Shown here piece after piece: positions 1-12,542 of a DNA stretch of 64,000 nt (positions within the stretch are counted from its first letter, which is position 1; each line of letters begins with the position of its first letter). The notes under the pieces were generated by a model that had not been told where the DNA came from, did no database searches, and saw only the letters and a list, made by a program, of their open reading frames with translations. The stretch spans positions 22,170,890 to 22,234,889 of the forward strand of contig NC_092045.1 of assembly GCF_003086295.3 (NCBI RefSeq), in the 5' to 3' direction. The position numbers and the translations under genes were made by a program. This DNA comes from Arachis hypogaea (lineage: Eukaryota > Streptophyta > Magnoliopsida > Fabales > Fabaceae).

Positions 1-680
1 CTAAAAACTACATCTAAATTGTGAAAAGTGTGTATGAATGAATGATCATGAATGGATACATTCCCCCACTTTATAGCCTCTAATTTGTGTTTTCTGGGCC
101 GAGAACTGGGTCAAAAAAAGCCCAGAAATCGCTGTTGGTTCGTACAGGTCGCGGCAAATCGACGCGGAGGCGTCGTCCACGCGTTTGCGTGGATTGAAAT
201 TCGCAGATGCGACGCGTGCGCATCATCCATGTGTTCTATCACCTAACTTTGGGGCAGCTATGGCAAATTATATATCGTTGCGAAGTCCCAGATGTTAGCT
301 TTCCAACGCAACTGAAATGGCATCATTTGAACCTTTGTAGCTCAAGTTATGACCGTTTGAGTGCAAAGAGGTCAGGTTGGACAGCTTAGCAATTTCTTCA
401 ATTTCTTGTATTCCTTCTACTTTTGCATGCTTCCTTTCCATCCTCTAAGCCATTCCTACCCTGTAATCTCTGAAAACATTTAACACACAAATCACGACAT
501 CGAATGGTAATAAGAGATGATTAAATTTAATATTTTTAAAGCATAGGAAACATATTTTCACATATTTCATAAAATAAGGAAGGAATAGTAAAACATGCAA
601 ATAGTATGAATAAGTGGGTGAAGATTTGATAAAAACCACTCAATTGAGTATAAGATAAACCATAAAATAGTAGTTTATCA
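1..680 (-). repeat. LTR fragment, same family as the solo LTR at 35552-37295
   Basis: The stretch matches, in reverse orientation, the 5' part of the TGATAAACC-type LTR at 35552-37295. The translated shadows share the peptides PDVSFPTQL and CSSS, and the right edge GTTTATCA at 673-680 is the complement of the TGATAAAC terminus. The left part is cut by the window edge. A CpG-rich palindromic block (CACGCGTTTGCGTGG-like) lies around 175-225, as in the related LTR. Divergence is high, so this is a separate, older insertion. Whether an internal region follows to the left cannot be seen. Confidence 0.6.
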
Positions 681-1484
681 ATTACCCATGAAAAAGACTA
701 ATAAAGTGAGAAAACCAATAGCCGAATAAAGTTGAATAGTACAATCCCCTTTGATATTGTTTATTTGTTGAATAGTTAGAGTTTATTTATAAGACACAGT
801 GTGATATTTTTCTAGTTATAAACATATAGATGCTCTATTATTTTTTGAATTTGTGTGATTCTGTTGTTGCAAAATCAGACAAATTTGAGTTAGATTCAAT
901 CCAATCAAATAAAATCCACTTAAAAATAAAAATAACTAACCACATACCTAATGAATTGAACATCCAACATATTTTAATTATATCTAGTTAAATCCAATCA
1001 ATCAAATAAATATCCATTTAAGAATAAAAATAACCATCCGCTTAATATTATGGGTTGACCACAACTTCTAACATGCATATTAAATTTCTCATTCATTAGA
1101 CACTTAAAATAATAGTGACATATGTTTTATAATTGATTAATTTACATTCTACGTAAATGACCTATTGTCTGACATACATGACAAGAAACAACTAATAAAT
1201 TGACAAAAAAATATTTTGTTTAACATAAAAAGATTATAATAACCAGTACAAAAATAATATAATGGGATCCGTGTTCAACACAGACTAGCTATTCCCAAAC
1301 AAATTTAACAAAGACATAAACCAACCAAATTCTTGCGGTTCATTCTGTCCAACAGACACATTCAACTCTCTTTTCTCAGAGACTTCTCAACGATTATCTT
1401 GAAAAATTTTCACACAGACAAAAAAAAGTCACTAACTCCACAAACATATCTCAACAAAAGGTCCAAATTTAATTAATGCAAACA
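681..1484. other. AT-rich spacer downstream of the FRS remnant
   Basis: No gene is seen. The stretch is AT-rich and holds an imperfect direct repeat: a unit with TCCAATCAAATAAA and CTTAAAAATAAAAATAAC near 898-935 recurs near 995-1035. It may include the 3' end or an intron of the FRS remnant, since a GTATGTGT donor-like sequence (minus strand) follows the last recognisable coding piece near 1490. Confidence 0.4.
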
Positions 1485-1949
1485 CATACCGGAACTGAGT
1501 TTCTCTTTTTCCTCCACACAAATTTGTTGATTGACTTGTTCATGTCAGCTCTAAGTCTCTTACTTTTTGACTGACCCTTCGTGGTGACTCTTGAAGGGCC
1601 TTAAATGTCCTCTACGCCCACCATGCATGAACTTTGTGTGGTCATGCTAACTTGGGTATTGGCAACACTCTTGGATTGCATCTTGGCACGGTAATCAGTC
1701 AACTTGGTTCTTGCATCGTCCAGAGCAGCATGCAACATGGCTGTTTCCTTATCACAATTCACGAATTCCTAACTGAAGTTAAAGAAGTGTGCACATAACC
1801 CTCTGAATAAGTTATGACTCTCATTCGACCAACTCACGTCATGACTACTCTTGATGTAGGTGTACTTGTGCTTTATGTTCTTGGTCCAACGAGGGATAAC
1901 ATAACAAGCAGGTACTCTATTCACTTTGTAAGACGAAAAAATAGCAAGG
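1485..1949 (-). pseudogene. FRS (FAR1-related) pseudogene, C-terminal segment
   Basis: Read on the minus strand from 1949 down, this continues the SWIM zinc-finger segment at 5233. Right after the solo LTR it reads a frame with NRVPACYVIPRWTKN, a close fit to the conserved region after the SWIM finger of FAR1-related proteins (IPxxYxxxRWTKxxK). A low-complexity basic tail with KGQSKSKRL follows. In-frame stops interrupt it, for example before GPSRVTTKG near 1600. The family consists of MULE-transposase-derived transcription factors acting in the nucleus. This copy cannot make the full protein. Confidence 0.7.
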
Positions 1950-4900
1950 TGTAAATTCCGGGTAACTAGTAACTAATTAGTCAATAAATTAATTATTATT
2001 TAAAAAAATTAGAAAATTAAATTTGATAAGTTAGAAGGGTAGAAATGATTAAAATATGAATTTTAACACTAATTTTAAAGATTTTTTGTCCAAAAATAGG
2101 CCAACGGGCTAAATCGAGCAAATCGGGTTCAAGTAGGCCCAAGCCCACTCATATAACCTATGTATATAAGCCAAGCATCAGCGGCTTTTCCCTTAAACAT
2201 AAGGGAAGCATGTTGAAAACTTTGGGGAAGGGGGGAAACATGAACCCTAACCCACTCTTGATTTCAATCTTCAATAACTTTCAATTTGGAGCTCCGATTG
2301 ACGAGCCGTCAGTGGCCACGTGTTAGTCTCAGAGTCCTCTTCAATTCTAATCCAACAAAGTGGTAAGAGTTTTCAGTTAGTGCCCAACTCTCTGCCTCTA
2401 TCTTTTCTACATTTTTGGTTTTAGAATTTAGTGATTTTGATGATTTTGATACTTTAGGGTTGAATTAGCATCGGATAATTGTAGGTTCCATCAATTTGCT
2501 CTTGTGTAAAGGTATGAAATCATTATTCCCTTCTAAAGTTGTCAATTTTATGAGATTAGGGTATTAAAGATTTGTATGTGTATGGAATTATATGAAATTA
2601 GGTTGTGTATATGTAAAATTGAAGTCAAATTGGTAGATGTTAAATGCTTAATTTGGTGCAACTGTGGCTGGGCTAATTGAATTGGAGCTGGTAACCTTTG
2701 GAGACATGTGTGAAGAAGGAGATATTAAGGTGCTTCGACATTAGGAAGGAATCGGCCAAAGTATGGTTTTGGTTTCTCGTATGTAATACGTAATGTCTCG
2801 TGAAAACTTAGGCTAGACGACCATATGATAGGTTGGAATGTATGATTACGTTAAATGCTTGGTAATCTTAATGAAAAATGTTGAGTTAGTTTGAGAATGG
2901 ATTGGTGATTAATGCTTGTGGTTGATGGCTGACGAAATGATGATTTGAATGCATAATAGTGATACATTAATGATTGAGTATGAGGTTGTATTGAGTATGA
3001 ATTGTGGGGGGGGGGAGGGGGTGAGCTTGATTAATTTGTGAATTGATGGGTCATGGAATAAATGAGAATTGGTTAGATATGTTTTGGGTATGATTGGTTG
3101 AGTTAGAACTTGAAAACACTTTGGTTTTGAAATGGAAATTGTGAAAATAGAGTTTTATGATTTTTTATGAAAACTTGGTTTTTGACCTAACTTCGATGAG
3201 TCATAACTCGGTTTCTAGACCCCCAAATATTTCTAATATTATTTCAATTAAAAATTGGGTCCATGAAGTTTATGTCGTTCGAAAAATGGACCAAAAAAAT
3301 TTTTTACGAAAAAGTTATGCTCGTCAGAAGTTTGGTATGTAAAAGTGGATTCTGCAGCACTTAGCAATTTTTGACCATTTTGCATAACTTGTGTACACGA
3401 GCACACATGGGACGCGGGCATTTTTGTTCTGTTTTAATGTCCCACGTACACGAGATGGTGCATGTATACGTGAGGGATGAGTTTTGCAAGCTTACGTACG
3501 CAAGAGAGTAGCACGCGGCGTTTCTCCTCTATCCAAGGGGGGCTCACGTACGCGGATAGTGGCCGTGTACGTGAGCAAGGTAAACTACACTCCTGTGTAC
3601 ACGCAACATGGCATGCGTACGCGGGACACTATTTTTCAGCAATATTATATTTTTTATAATTTTAATATGATTTCAAACTATTTTTACTTTCTAAGACCCT
3701 GAAACTTAGTTCTAATCATAGAGAGAGGGGTAAGCTTAGAGAATGAGTTAGCTTAATAGAGAAGAAAGGTTTGAAGTAATGAATTGTGATTGAGGAAGTG
3801 CAGAAATGATGGTTTGTAAATGAATGTGATATGTGACCCCTGAGTAGTAGGCAATGGCATTGTCCACTTGCTCCCGGTATAAGATGAGGAAGGAGAATTA
3901 TGAAAATTGAGTTTAATTATGAAATTTTGAATGAATATGAAAGAGCTAAAATGATAACGAAAATGACAATGAATTTTTGAATGTGAAACCTCGGCAATAG
4001 CAAGGATTGTGGTTCATCTCTGTTGCTCCGGGTTAGTGACTGAGATACTTGGGCAGTAGTAAGGATTGTGGTTCGTCATACTTGCTTTTGATCAATGATT
4101 GTGATGTCTGGGTAGTAGCAGCAGCAGTAGTGGGTTATTCCACTTGCTCCAGGTTAAGCTTTTAAACACCCGCTTAGGTAGCAGCAGCAGTAGTGGTTTA
4201 TTCCACTTGCTCTGGGTTAAGCGGGTATTAGCAAGGGGTTGTAGCTCAGACCCACTTGCTCCGCAAAGGGTGTTTCTGTCCACGGTTATCTACCAAGACA
4301 TGTCGGGTTGGCTATATAACTGACAGACGATATCATCTGCCATAGGATAGGCATACATCATATGCATATGTTTGTCTTGTTTATTTGTGCATTAATTGGG
4401 TTTGCCTTTGTTAATCACTATGCTTATTTGTCATACTTGCTATCTGCAGTAACTGTACTCTACTTTTGTTTTTCTTTATCTATTTTGTTTGTCTGTGTGG
4501 TTCCACCGGAGTTATGGAGGATTGGAGGAAGGTGAAGAATTAAGAGTTTTAGTTAGAGTATAGTTAAGATTAAGAACCTTAGATAACTACCCTGCTTATG
4601 GTTTCCCGTTTTAACCTTTAAGTTTTAAATCTGAATGCGGAGTTCTAGGATCGCCTCTGGCTTTCCGGGACCTTATATATTATGTATGTGGGCACCATTA
4701 CCATGCTGAGAATTGGATTCCATACAAATGTTTTCTGTTTTTCATATGCAGGTCGAGAGGCACCTCGTTGAACATCTGAAATTTTCTCTACAAGCGAAGA
4801 TGGATATTTTGGAAATTGATGTATTTTGTTTATGCCTTGTTTATATGTTTATAGACTCTCCTATATGTATATATAACTTATGTCTAATCCTTATGTATGT

Positions 4901-5232
4901 CGGGGTATTTGGGTTATACTTATATACTTATTTATGTAAATATTCTCCGCTCGACCTTAGCTTCGCAGGTTGAGTCTGGAGCTTGATATTCTATTATTTT
5001 TGTACTCTATCCTTTATATATTTCATGTCTTACCCTTTTCTATTTATCGGTTTACGTTTTCAAGTGTGACGCGCTTTTCGTTTGTGATTTTTGTTTAAAG
5101 TTTTCTTCAAGGCTCTTAGATACAACTTTCTTCAACTATATTTATACATATATTTTATTTTAGAGTTCGTAATACCTCACCACCCCTGTTTTATGAACTT
5201 AAGCGTAAAGCTCTGTGTGGTAGAGTGTTACA
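1950..5232 (+). mobile_element. Solo LTR A (3.28 kb) inserted in the FRS pseudogene
   Basis: It begins TGTAAATTCCGGGT and ends GTGTTACA, so TG...CA. It is bounded by CAAGG (1945-1949) and CAAGC (5233-5237), an imperfect 5-bp target duplication. Removing it rejoins the SWIM finger and the RWTK segment of the FRS gene. No internal domain, primer site or gag-pol is visible, and no second terminal repeat, hence a solo LTR. It shares landmarks with elements at 6686 and 40321: the 'gagctccgattgacgagccgt' block near 2290, the 'gtttcccgtat..aatacgtaatgt' type block near 2775 and the tail 'taagcgtaaagctctgtgtgg'. It has a CpG-rich array (3400-3630) and a degenerate ~70-bp tandem repeat rich in GTAGCAGCAG and CCACTTGCTC (4000-4270). 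Confidence 0.8.
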
Positions 5233-6685
5233 CAAGCAGTGACAGCATAATATGCCTGAACTCTTGAACATGTTGCACTTACATCAAACCTCCAAAGTCA
5301 AAGGGTCAAACTAAACGCCGTATGTAATGTACCAAGTCTTCTCATTAACCGGTTTTTCCTCTTCTACCTTCACATAAACTGAGTCACCCTCTTGTGCAAA
5401 GGCACGAATGGTGCAATCAACTTTTTGACTGAACTTCGTTTGGACTTCCCTAAACACATTGTTGGTGTACTCTTATTGAAATTGTCTCTCAATGGCAGAG
5501 CTAGATGTACACGGGATAACTCCTTTGGAGTCTGCAGTATCATCCTCTAGTTTCTTTTTCTTCTTGTTCTCAAGCACATTATCGTACTCATAGACGAACT
5601 GAATTAACCAGGTCTTACTATGTAAGAATCCCCGTAGAATGTGTACATACTCTCACTCCTTTGCGTACTTTTCATAACAGTTCAAAATTCACCCTTGAAG
5701 ATCGGAACCCACATCCGTCAATCGTTGTAAAGGTCTACACAAAACAAACCATTCATAGCGCCAGTTAGATTCAACTAGAAGACCACAGTTACATATCCAG
5801 AAAAAACTGTGAAAAGAACAAATTTTCAGAAAATAATACAAGCACATCACACACGTAAGAAATAAGAAAACATGATATAATTTTAAATTAACGAACCTAA
5901 TAGCTATGTGTTGTGATCTAGGTTGTACTCATCTATAAATTTAGCCCAATCATCCTCGAATGACTTAACCAAACGAGAATTCCATACAATATGGCTCAAT
6001 TTGGCATTCAACTCTCTGAACCGAGCATAATTCCCAAGCTTTTGCGATATCTTCTTCAATATGTGCTAGTTGCACCATCGATGGCGAGTATGGGATAGGA
6101 CATTTCTAATTGAAATAAAAGTCTTACATTGGTCCGTGATGATTTTCTATGGTGCAGTTTTCATGCATTTCACCCATTACGTGAACACCCACTCAAAGTT
6201 AGAAATTTTCTCATTTTCTAGTAGAGCACAACCAAGCAGAGTAGACTTCTCATAGTGATTGACACCGACAAAGGATGCGAACAATAATCCATGCCTACAC
6301 GAACAAAAACCACATGTAAGAATTGAAGAGTATTACAAGACAAAAAAGGTTTTCACAATTTCAATGTAAATACATATTATCTATTTGTACTGTATATGGT
6401 ATCAAACGACACCACGTCTCCATAATAGTCATATGACTCACTGCACCTTGTATCTTCCCAAAGTGCAGTCCTAAACTTGTAATCCTCATCAATATTTATT
6501 GCATAAAAAAGTTTGTACAGATCTCTTTCATTCACATGAAGTAATTCAATATCCCCTTAACATTTGCATTGACATCAGTAGACCAGAGTTTGGCTGTAAT
6601 GTAAATTCTCACATCCTTTTCTGAGAAATCTAGGTTAGACGACCCACCAACCTCGTTAACTAATGCTAGGTATGTCTTGTTGGGT
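5233..6685 (-). pseudogene. FRS pseudogene, MULE transposase and SWIM segment
   Basis: Minus-strand reading from 6685 gives NKTYLALVNEVGG, then, after gaps, NERDLYKLFYAINIDED and YYGDVVSFDTIY. These are followed by HGLLFASFVGVNH, STLLGCALL, FEWVFTRVM, IITDQC and HRWCN, the consecutive conserved blocks of the MULE domain of FAR1-related proteins. Further down are an EEEKPVNEKTWYITYGV block and the SWIM finger CKCNMFKSSGILCCHC next to 5240. Several frameshifts and stops interrupt it, including TGA just before CKCN. FRS proteins bind DNA and regulate light and other responses. This locus is non-functional. Confidence 0.8.
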
Positions 6686-9600
6686 TGTAATACCTGGTCT
6701 AATCGAAATTAATTAAATAGTAAGTTAAATAGGAGTGAATATGGTTGGAAGATTTGGCAATTGGAATTTGATAATTTAAATATGATATTTGGATTCAGTG
6801 AATTTTTCCGAGTCGGAAAACATAGTTTTCTGCGTAAAAGCGCGCAGTGAAATTTTGATCGGCAGTACCGGCTGAGATTTGTTTAGTACTGCAGTTGAAA
6901 AAATTGATTATAAGTAAATAAGGTTAAGAAAGGAGGAATTTTAATTAGGGAAGGTAGAAATATTTAAAATGCGATTTGGAGTGCTAATCTTAAAGGTTTT
7001 GGCCCAAAAGTGGGCTAATGGACAAAAATAAGTGAACCGGGCCTATGTGAGCCCAAGACTCAACATATATAAACATTAGTTATGAGCAATTCAGCTCATT
7101 TTACCCTAAAAGGAAGGGTTGGGGCGCTGAATTGAGAAGAAAGGAGGGAAGAGAGAAAACCTAACTTTCTTTAATCTTCAAACTACCATAACTTGAGCTA
7201 CGGAGCTCCGATTGACGAGCCGTTTGCGACCACGCATCGCTCTTTTTATCCTCTACAATTCTATATAAGTTTTGTGGTGAGTAAATCATTGTCCTCTGCC
7301 CAATTTTCATTTTCCTCTTCAAATTCAAATTTAGTTTGGATTTTGAGGAAACCTTGTGATTTTGGTTGTTTAAGAGTGTTCTAATATGAGCCATGGGTGA
7401 TACTCATCACAAACTTCAGTGGATTAAGGTAAGAAACCCTCCAATCTTTGTGATTTATCATTTTTATGAGCTCTAGGTTGATGTATGTATGTGATATTGG
7501 TTATGTTAGTGTATTTGGTGATTTTGATGCACAATTGGGAGGTTGGTGTTGCTTGTGGAGCTTTGGTGAGGCTTGGAGTTAAGGGTTGGTGGAGACTTTC
7601 ATAGAAGAGGCTCAATTGATTTGGCTACAAGAGATATGGTTTAAGTTTTATTTAAGTACCGTGTGGTGTGATGAGAATTCCTAGGCTAGATGTCCCTAGG
7701 ATTATGTTTGGAATGTGTAAATGATTGGTGCTAATATGCATAGTTGGTATGTAATGTGAATTAATGATTGGATTGAGAATTGTGTGGCCTTGTGTGCTTG
7801 GTGTATTGAGAATTTGATGTATTGGGTAATGAGTATTGATTTGTGGTTTATGCATTTAAATTGTGAAATTGGGCTGGATGCCGTAAATTTTAGGCCGGAG
7901 GCCGGAAATAGGTAAGGAAGGTAAGTTGATGTGTGTGCATTGTATGATGACACAAGTGATTGGGTGAATTTTAGATAATGAATATATGAATGATTGGGTT
8001 GGTTATTGAATAATAAGATTTGAGGAGTTGAAGTGTGAAATTTGGTAATTTTGGGTGAAACTATGTAGATGAGGTATGTTTGGTTTGGTTGAGATATATT
8101 ATTTGGTCATATATGTGATTATGATTATTGATGCCTTGATGGTATGATGATACATGAGAGATATGTATGTTGTGATATATGCTTGATGAATGATTAAGGT
8201 TGATTTGTGGGTGAAACCATGTGATAGTGAGTATGATATTGATTATGTATAATGATGGTTGATTGGAAATAGTATTGTTGGAAATTGGGATAAGGAAGGA
8301 TATATGACATGTTAATGTGTTTGTAATTTAGCCATTTGTTTGAAAATGGTAAAAATGCTTATATGGCGATTTTGTGAATTGTGGTAAGGTGTTAGTGTAT
8401 GAGTTGAGGAGGCTTGATATTGTTTTTGGTATATTTTGATTGATTTCAAAAAGGGATGAAATTGACATGTTTGGGTTGATTTTAAAAAGGGTTGAAAATG
8501 GCTTGTTTTGAAAATGGCACTTTGTGGTTTTGTATGAAAATATGGTTTTTGGGCATACTTTGATGGGACATAACTTGGACTCTGGATTCCTGTTTTGAGT
8601 CAAATTTGTTTAGAATTTGAAATTAGATCTGTGATGTTCATGCCGTTCGAAGAACGGGCGAAAAATGTTTTGAAATGAAGGAGTTATGTCCATTGGAAGA
8701 TTGGGGGTTTTATATGTGGGTTCTGCAGCTTTTAACTTAGAAAGATTTTAAGCAGAATACCCACCCACATGTAGGTGTGCTTGACGCGTACGCGTCATTT
8801 TTCAAAAAGGCACCATCCACGCGTGCGCGTGGCGTGCGGGTGCGCGTCGATGTGATGCACCCAATGCCCAGCCATTTTCCCGAGAGTTGTGCTAGAGTTG
8901 TGCCGGTTTTGTGCCTGGGGCACAAATGTACCCGCACGTCGCGTGGCTGACGCGTATGCGTCATTTGGATGTTTTTCAACCCATGCGTTCGCGTGAATGA
9001 TGCATACGCGTCGATGAACTTTGTGGCCATCCACGCGTGTGCGTGAAGTACGCGTACGCGTGGTCCTGTTTTCATGCCAAAGTTGATTTTTGAGTTTTAA
9101 AAGCCAAACCTCATACTTCTAAGCCTCCAATCTCACCCCTTATGTATTAAACCATTATGATATGCCTAGCAATGAGAAAGGAGCTAGGGGATGTGGTAAC
9201 TTGCGAATGAAGCAAGGGAAAAAGTTATGATCAATGATGATCAAAGATGATTATACGAGATATGAAGGATGATGGTGGAAGTACCGTGTATGCCATGAGG
9301 CGAAAGGCTATATTTATTGATAAATGGCTGGTTCTTGATTGAACCATGAGCTGGATGGCTGAGTTATTGCCGGATATGGCGGAGCCATGTTGATAAATTG
9401 GCTAGTTCTGGATTGAACTGTGAGCCGGATGGCTGAGTTATTGCCGGGTTACGGCAAAGCCATCATTGATTATGGCTGAGTATAAATGCATATTTGATAA
9501 ATGAATGATGATGAAAAATGTTGAATGTAAGTATGCTTGTGTTTTCTCTCTGGTTGTAAGGGTGACAGGGCACCGATACCCTCTAATGGCGACAGGGCAC

Positions 9601-10861
9601 ATATTCCCTCTAATGATATTAATGCGCAACAAAGAGACTGTGCCCGGGTTAGCTACCGGACACGTCGGGTTGGCTTGATAACCGACAGATGATATTATCA
9701 GCCATAGGGCAGGCATTCATCATTTGCATATGTTTGAACTGTTTGGGTTTGCCTATTTGTTTTGGATTTCTACATTATATATGCTATGTTACCTGATTAT
9801 GTGCTACTTGTTCTACTTGTACCTTAATTGTATATTACTTTCCTGTATTGCTTGTGTTTGTACAACTGAGAGGTCCCTCATGTTGGTGTCGGTGGAGGTT
9901 GAGAGCTGTTCTTGATGAGATGAATTGATGATGCGATTGCATGATGATGATGATCATTGGATGAGATGATTTGAGCTCCCTGGGTAGACGCAGTGATGTG
10001 GTTTCACTAGCTCTAGGTGGGTATGATGTATTGATATAGAATTGCTGAGACAGGACAACTGATGATGGTTTTGTTTATGATTCTGAATCTTATTCGTGGG
10101 AGAGTCAGTGAGTTGAGAATCATATGAGATATGAACTAGATTTAGTATCCCCTTACGACAGTTGCATATTCATGGATTAGCGAGAATCTAGGCTGGATAC
10201 TTGGTAAAAAGGAGTTTAGGATGCTTATTGAGTTTTTATTGCAGTGCATTGTATTTATTTGGCACTTTTACTGTACTGGGAACCCATAGGCCCGGGGTTC
10301 TCATTCCGTATACATCTCTTGTTTTTCAGATACAGGTCCAAGTGCTCAGAAGTGATTTGTGGGTCGTCTGAGAGACGGCAAAGATCTTTATTTTCTCTAC
10401 TTTGTGTTTTGCTTAGAATCTCTCCACCTTTGTTTCGAAAAGATTATATTATGTATTAAACTCTTTTAAACTGGCCTATAGAGGCTCTCGTGTTTCCTTT
10501 GGGAGAGATTATGATATACTGTTGTCAACTACTTTCATACTGTACCCTAGCCGGCCTAAACTTCGCAGGTTGCGACTAGTGGCTATTTACTTATGTTATA
10601 TATATCTATCCGTTATCTATCCCTTAATCTCCTTTATGCCTTGTCCGTATATCGGTTTCGGCTTCACGGTTTATCTTTTTGTTGTCGAAACGTGAGTGAT
10701 ACGTTTTCATGATTTTATCTCTACTCTTTTCAGCCTTCTCGATTAATACTCCTTTCGAAATTACCTATATCTATATATTAAAAATCCACCTGAGAGTCGT
10801 ACCACCGTAGTATCATTGACTTATGACTCGAGCATAAGGATTTGTATATTAGGGTGTTACA
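6686..10861 (+). mobile_element. Solo LTR B (4.18 kb) inserted in the FRS pseudogene
   Basis: Starts TGTAATACCTGG and ends GGGTGTTACA, with a perfect 5-bp target duplication TGGGT at 6681-6685 and 10862-10866. Excision rejoins the FRS reading frame (EAGIQP to NKTYLALVNEVGG). No gag-pol, primer site or second LTR is seen. It is the same family and orientation as the elements at 1950 and 40321, and closest to the latter: both share the CpG-rich block followed by 'aaagttgatttttgagttttaaaagcc' and 'tatgatatgcctag'. Internal repeats include two ~85-bp units with GGCTG(G/A)TTCT and GAGCCGGATGGCTGAGTTATTGCC at 9325-9470, and two GGCGACAGGGCAC-like units at 9565-9610. Confidence 0.85.
8765..9065. repeat. 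CpG-rich palindromic array inside solo LTR B
   Basis: In AT-rich surroundings this block is packed with short self-complementary CpG motifs: GACGCGTACGCGTC, CCACGCGTGCGCGTGG, GACGCGTATGCGTC, CATACGCGTCG and ACGCGTACGCGTGG. The cognate block in the element at 40321 lies at 41915-42215. The function is unknown. Candidates are a promoter-proximal CpG cluster or protein-binding palindromes. Confidence 0.7.
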
Positions 10862-12019
10862 TGGGTTGTATACCAGCCTCATCGTTATCCTTAATCACGC
10901 ACTTAGCATGCATGGTCAACTCTCTATACTCGTGGTAGTGCACCGCCTTTTTAGGACAACATGAATGCGAATGCCTCAATTCAATAATACCTAATCTTTC
11001 TTCTCCCTATCAAACTTCGCATATATCTTTACTCTGCATCCCATGGCTATAATCGTGTTCTTCTGTGTTGCTGCTTTCACACGAGTCTCGCGAAAACCCT
11101 CCTAATTAGAATGATTAGATTGGTTAATTTGTTTCTTGAATTTCTTTATTGTCCTATCAAATGTTGTGGTCCTAATCTTACTTGCGAAATCAAATTTCTT
11201 TGCATAGGTCACATGAAATTCTTGTGCTAGTTTCAAAGAATTAAACCGCAATCCAACTCTTGGTATTTTTTCTTCACGAAAGCCAATATGATCCAATAAC
11301 TGTATATCAATTCACAACAAAAATCGCTCAATGCCACAAATGATTAAAAATGGATTCAAAAATCCCGTTATTGTTAAATCAACAATAAATTACAATTTGA
11401 ACCTCATGACAGTTCCATCTCATCATTTTCTAGTTCAGTAACGTCTATAACTTACTGCAATCGAACACAAACAAATAAAGCCAAAACAATGGAACCAATT
11501 GAGATACCATATCGTGAAGTAAATATCAGGAAAATAAATAGCCAGTCAACGACAATAAATTTACATAAACACACAACAAGAGACATCCAGTTGTATTAAA
11601 TCATCCATCAAGAAATACACATCCTAAATTTTTTATTTTTTAAACTCCAAAATGTTAACATAAAATCACAATTTTTGTTTATTTAACATGTATAAGGATT
11701 TTTTAAAACAAAAGTATTATTATTGTTTTTTTCATTGGAATTGTTTTGACTCTCAAGTTACATTAACCAATGTATCTCCAAAAAGTAATAGGCATATACA
11801 ACAAATTCACATAAAATATACAAGAATAATTCATTTCCATTAAGAAATAAACATCCAATTTACATGAAAACTAAACATCTGCATGCAAATAAAATTTTCA
11901 TTGCATACCTTTTTATCTCGTTGAGCCTTATCAACACTTAAATCCACAATGTTGCCATTTGATTGATTAGAATGATCACTGATGTAGGAAGATAGGGCAT
12001 TAGAACCTCCTTCATCCAT
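10862..12019 (-). pseudogene. FRS pseudogene, 5' exon and FAR1 DNA-binding domain
   Basis: Exon 1 is 12019-11909 (37 codons). It starts at an ATG giving MDEGGSNALSS and ends AAAAG before a GTATGC donor. An intron runs to an ATATACAG acceptor. Exon 2 starts at 11299 with LLDHIGFREEK, then GLRFNSL, YAKKFDFASKIRTTT, EGFRETRVKA, HSHSCCPKKAVHYHEYREL and DNDEAGIQP. That is the FAR1 DNA-binding (WRKY-GCM1-like) domain, with its Cys/His pattern largely kept. A TAG at 11102-11104 replaces a codon usually for Arg in NREGFRE. The exon is cut at 10862 by solo LTR B. The splice signals look intact, so the locus decayed through nonsense mutation and insertions. Confidence 0.8.
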
Positions 12020-12542
12020 TTATGACTCCATCAACGGTACCAATAGCATGCATTCAACACCAACCACGGTAATGAGCTTGGGATAGCAATAAAAGCGCCT
12101 CCCTTGGTGATCATGAGACAACAGCTGTGGCAGCGGTCCTGGTGTTGTGAATCGAAGCAACGCAGGGAGCATGGGAACGTGAAGAAAACATATAGGGTGC
12201 GGCTACGACTGCGTCTGCACGGGGTGCGGGGGACAGTGGTGTTCTCGGAAGGAAAGGTACTTTGCTACAAAGTTGTCTCCAGCGACGATGACGAGTTGTG
12301 GACATAGATCAGAAAGGGACTGTGTAGGCTATGCTGCGAATGTCGCAAATGAAGTTTTAGTGGGATTGGGAATAACCATATGTAATTAAATATGTTTACG
12401 TGCTAATCTTAATTTTTTAAATTTTAAACTCTGATAATAATTAATTAATTAAGAATCTGAATTTTAAAATTAATTTTACTTTTTTTAATCCATTATTTGC
12501 GTTGTTTATTATATACGTTTTTTTTCTTATACTTTCTCCTAA
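12020..12542. other. Upstream region of the FRS pseudogene
   Basis: This lies 5' of the FRS start codon on the minus strand. A short GC-richer patch is at 12110-12310, where open frames exist on both strands with no recognisable protein, and the rest is AT-rich. It could contain the old promoter or 5' UTR. No clear TATA box can be singled out. Confidence 0.35.

Noticed and set aside
1950..10861. A pair of LTRs at 1950-5232 and 6686-10861 bounding one element
   Set aside because: Each has its own target duplication and the DNA between them is FRS coding sequence, so they are two independent solo LTRs.
12104..12307. Open frames on both strands in a GC-richer patch
   Set aside because: Likely old 5' flank of the FRS gene; frames are complementary shadows with no family.
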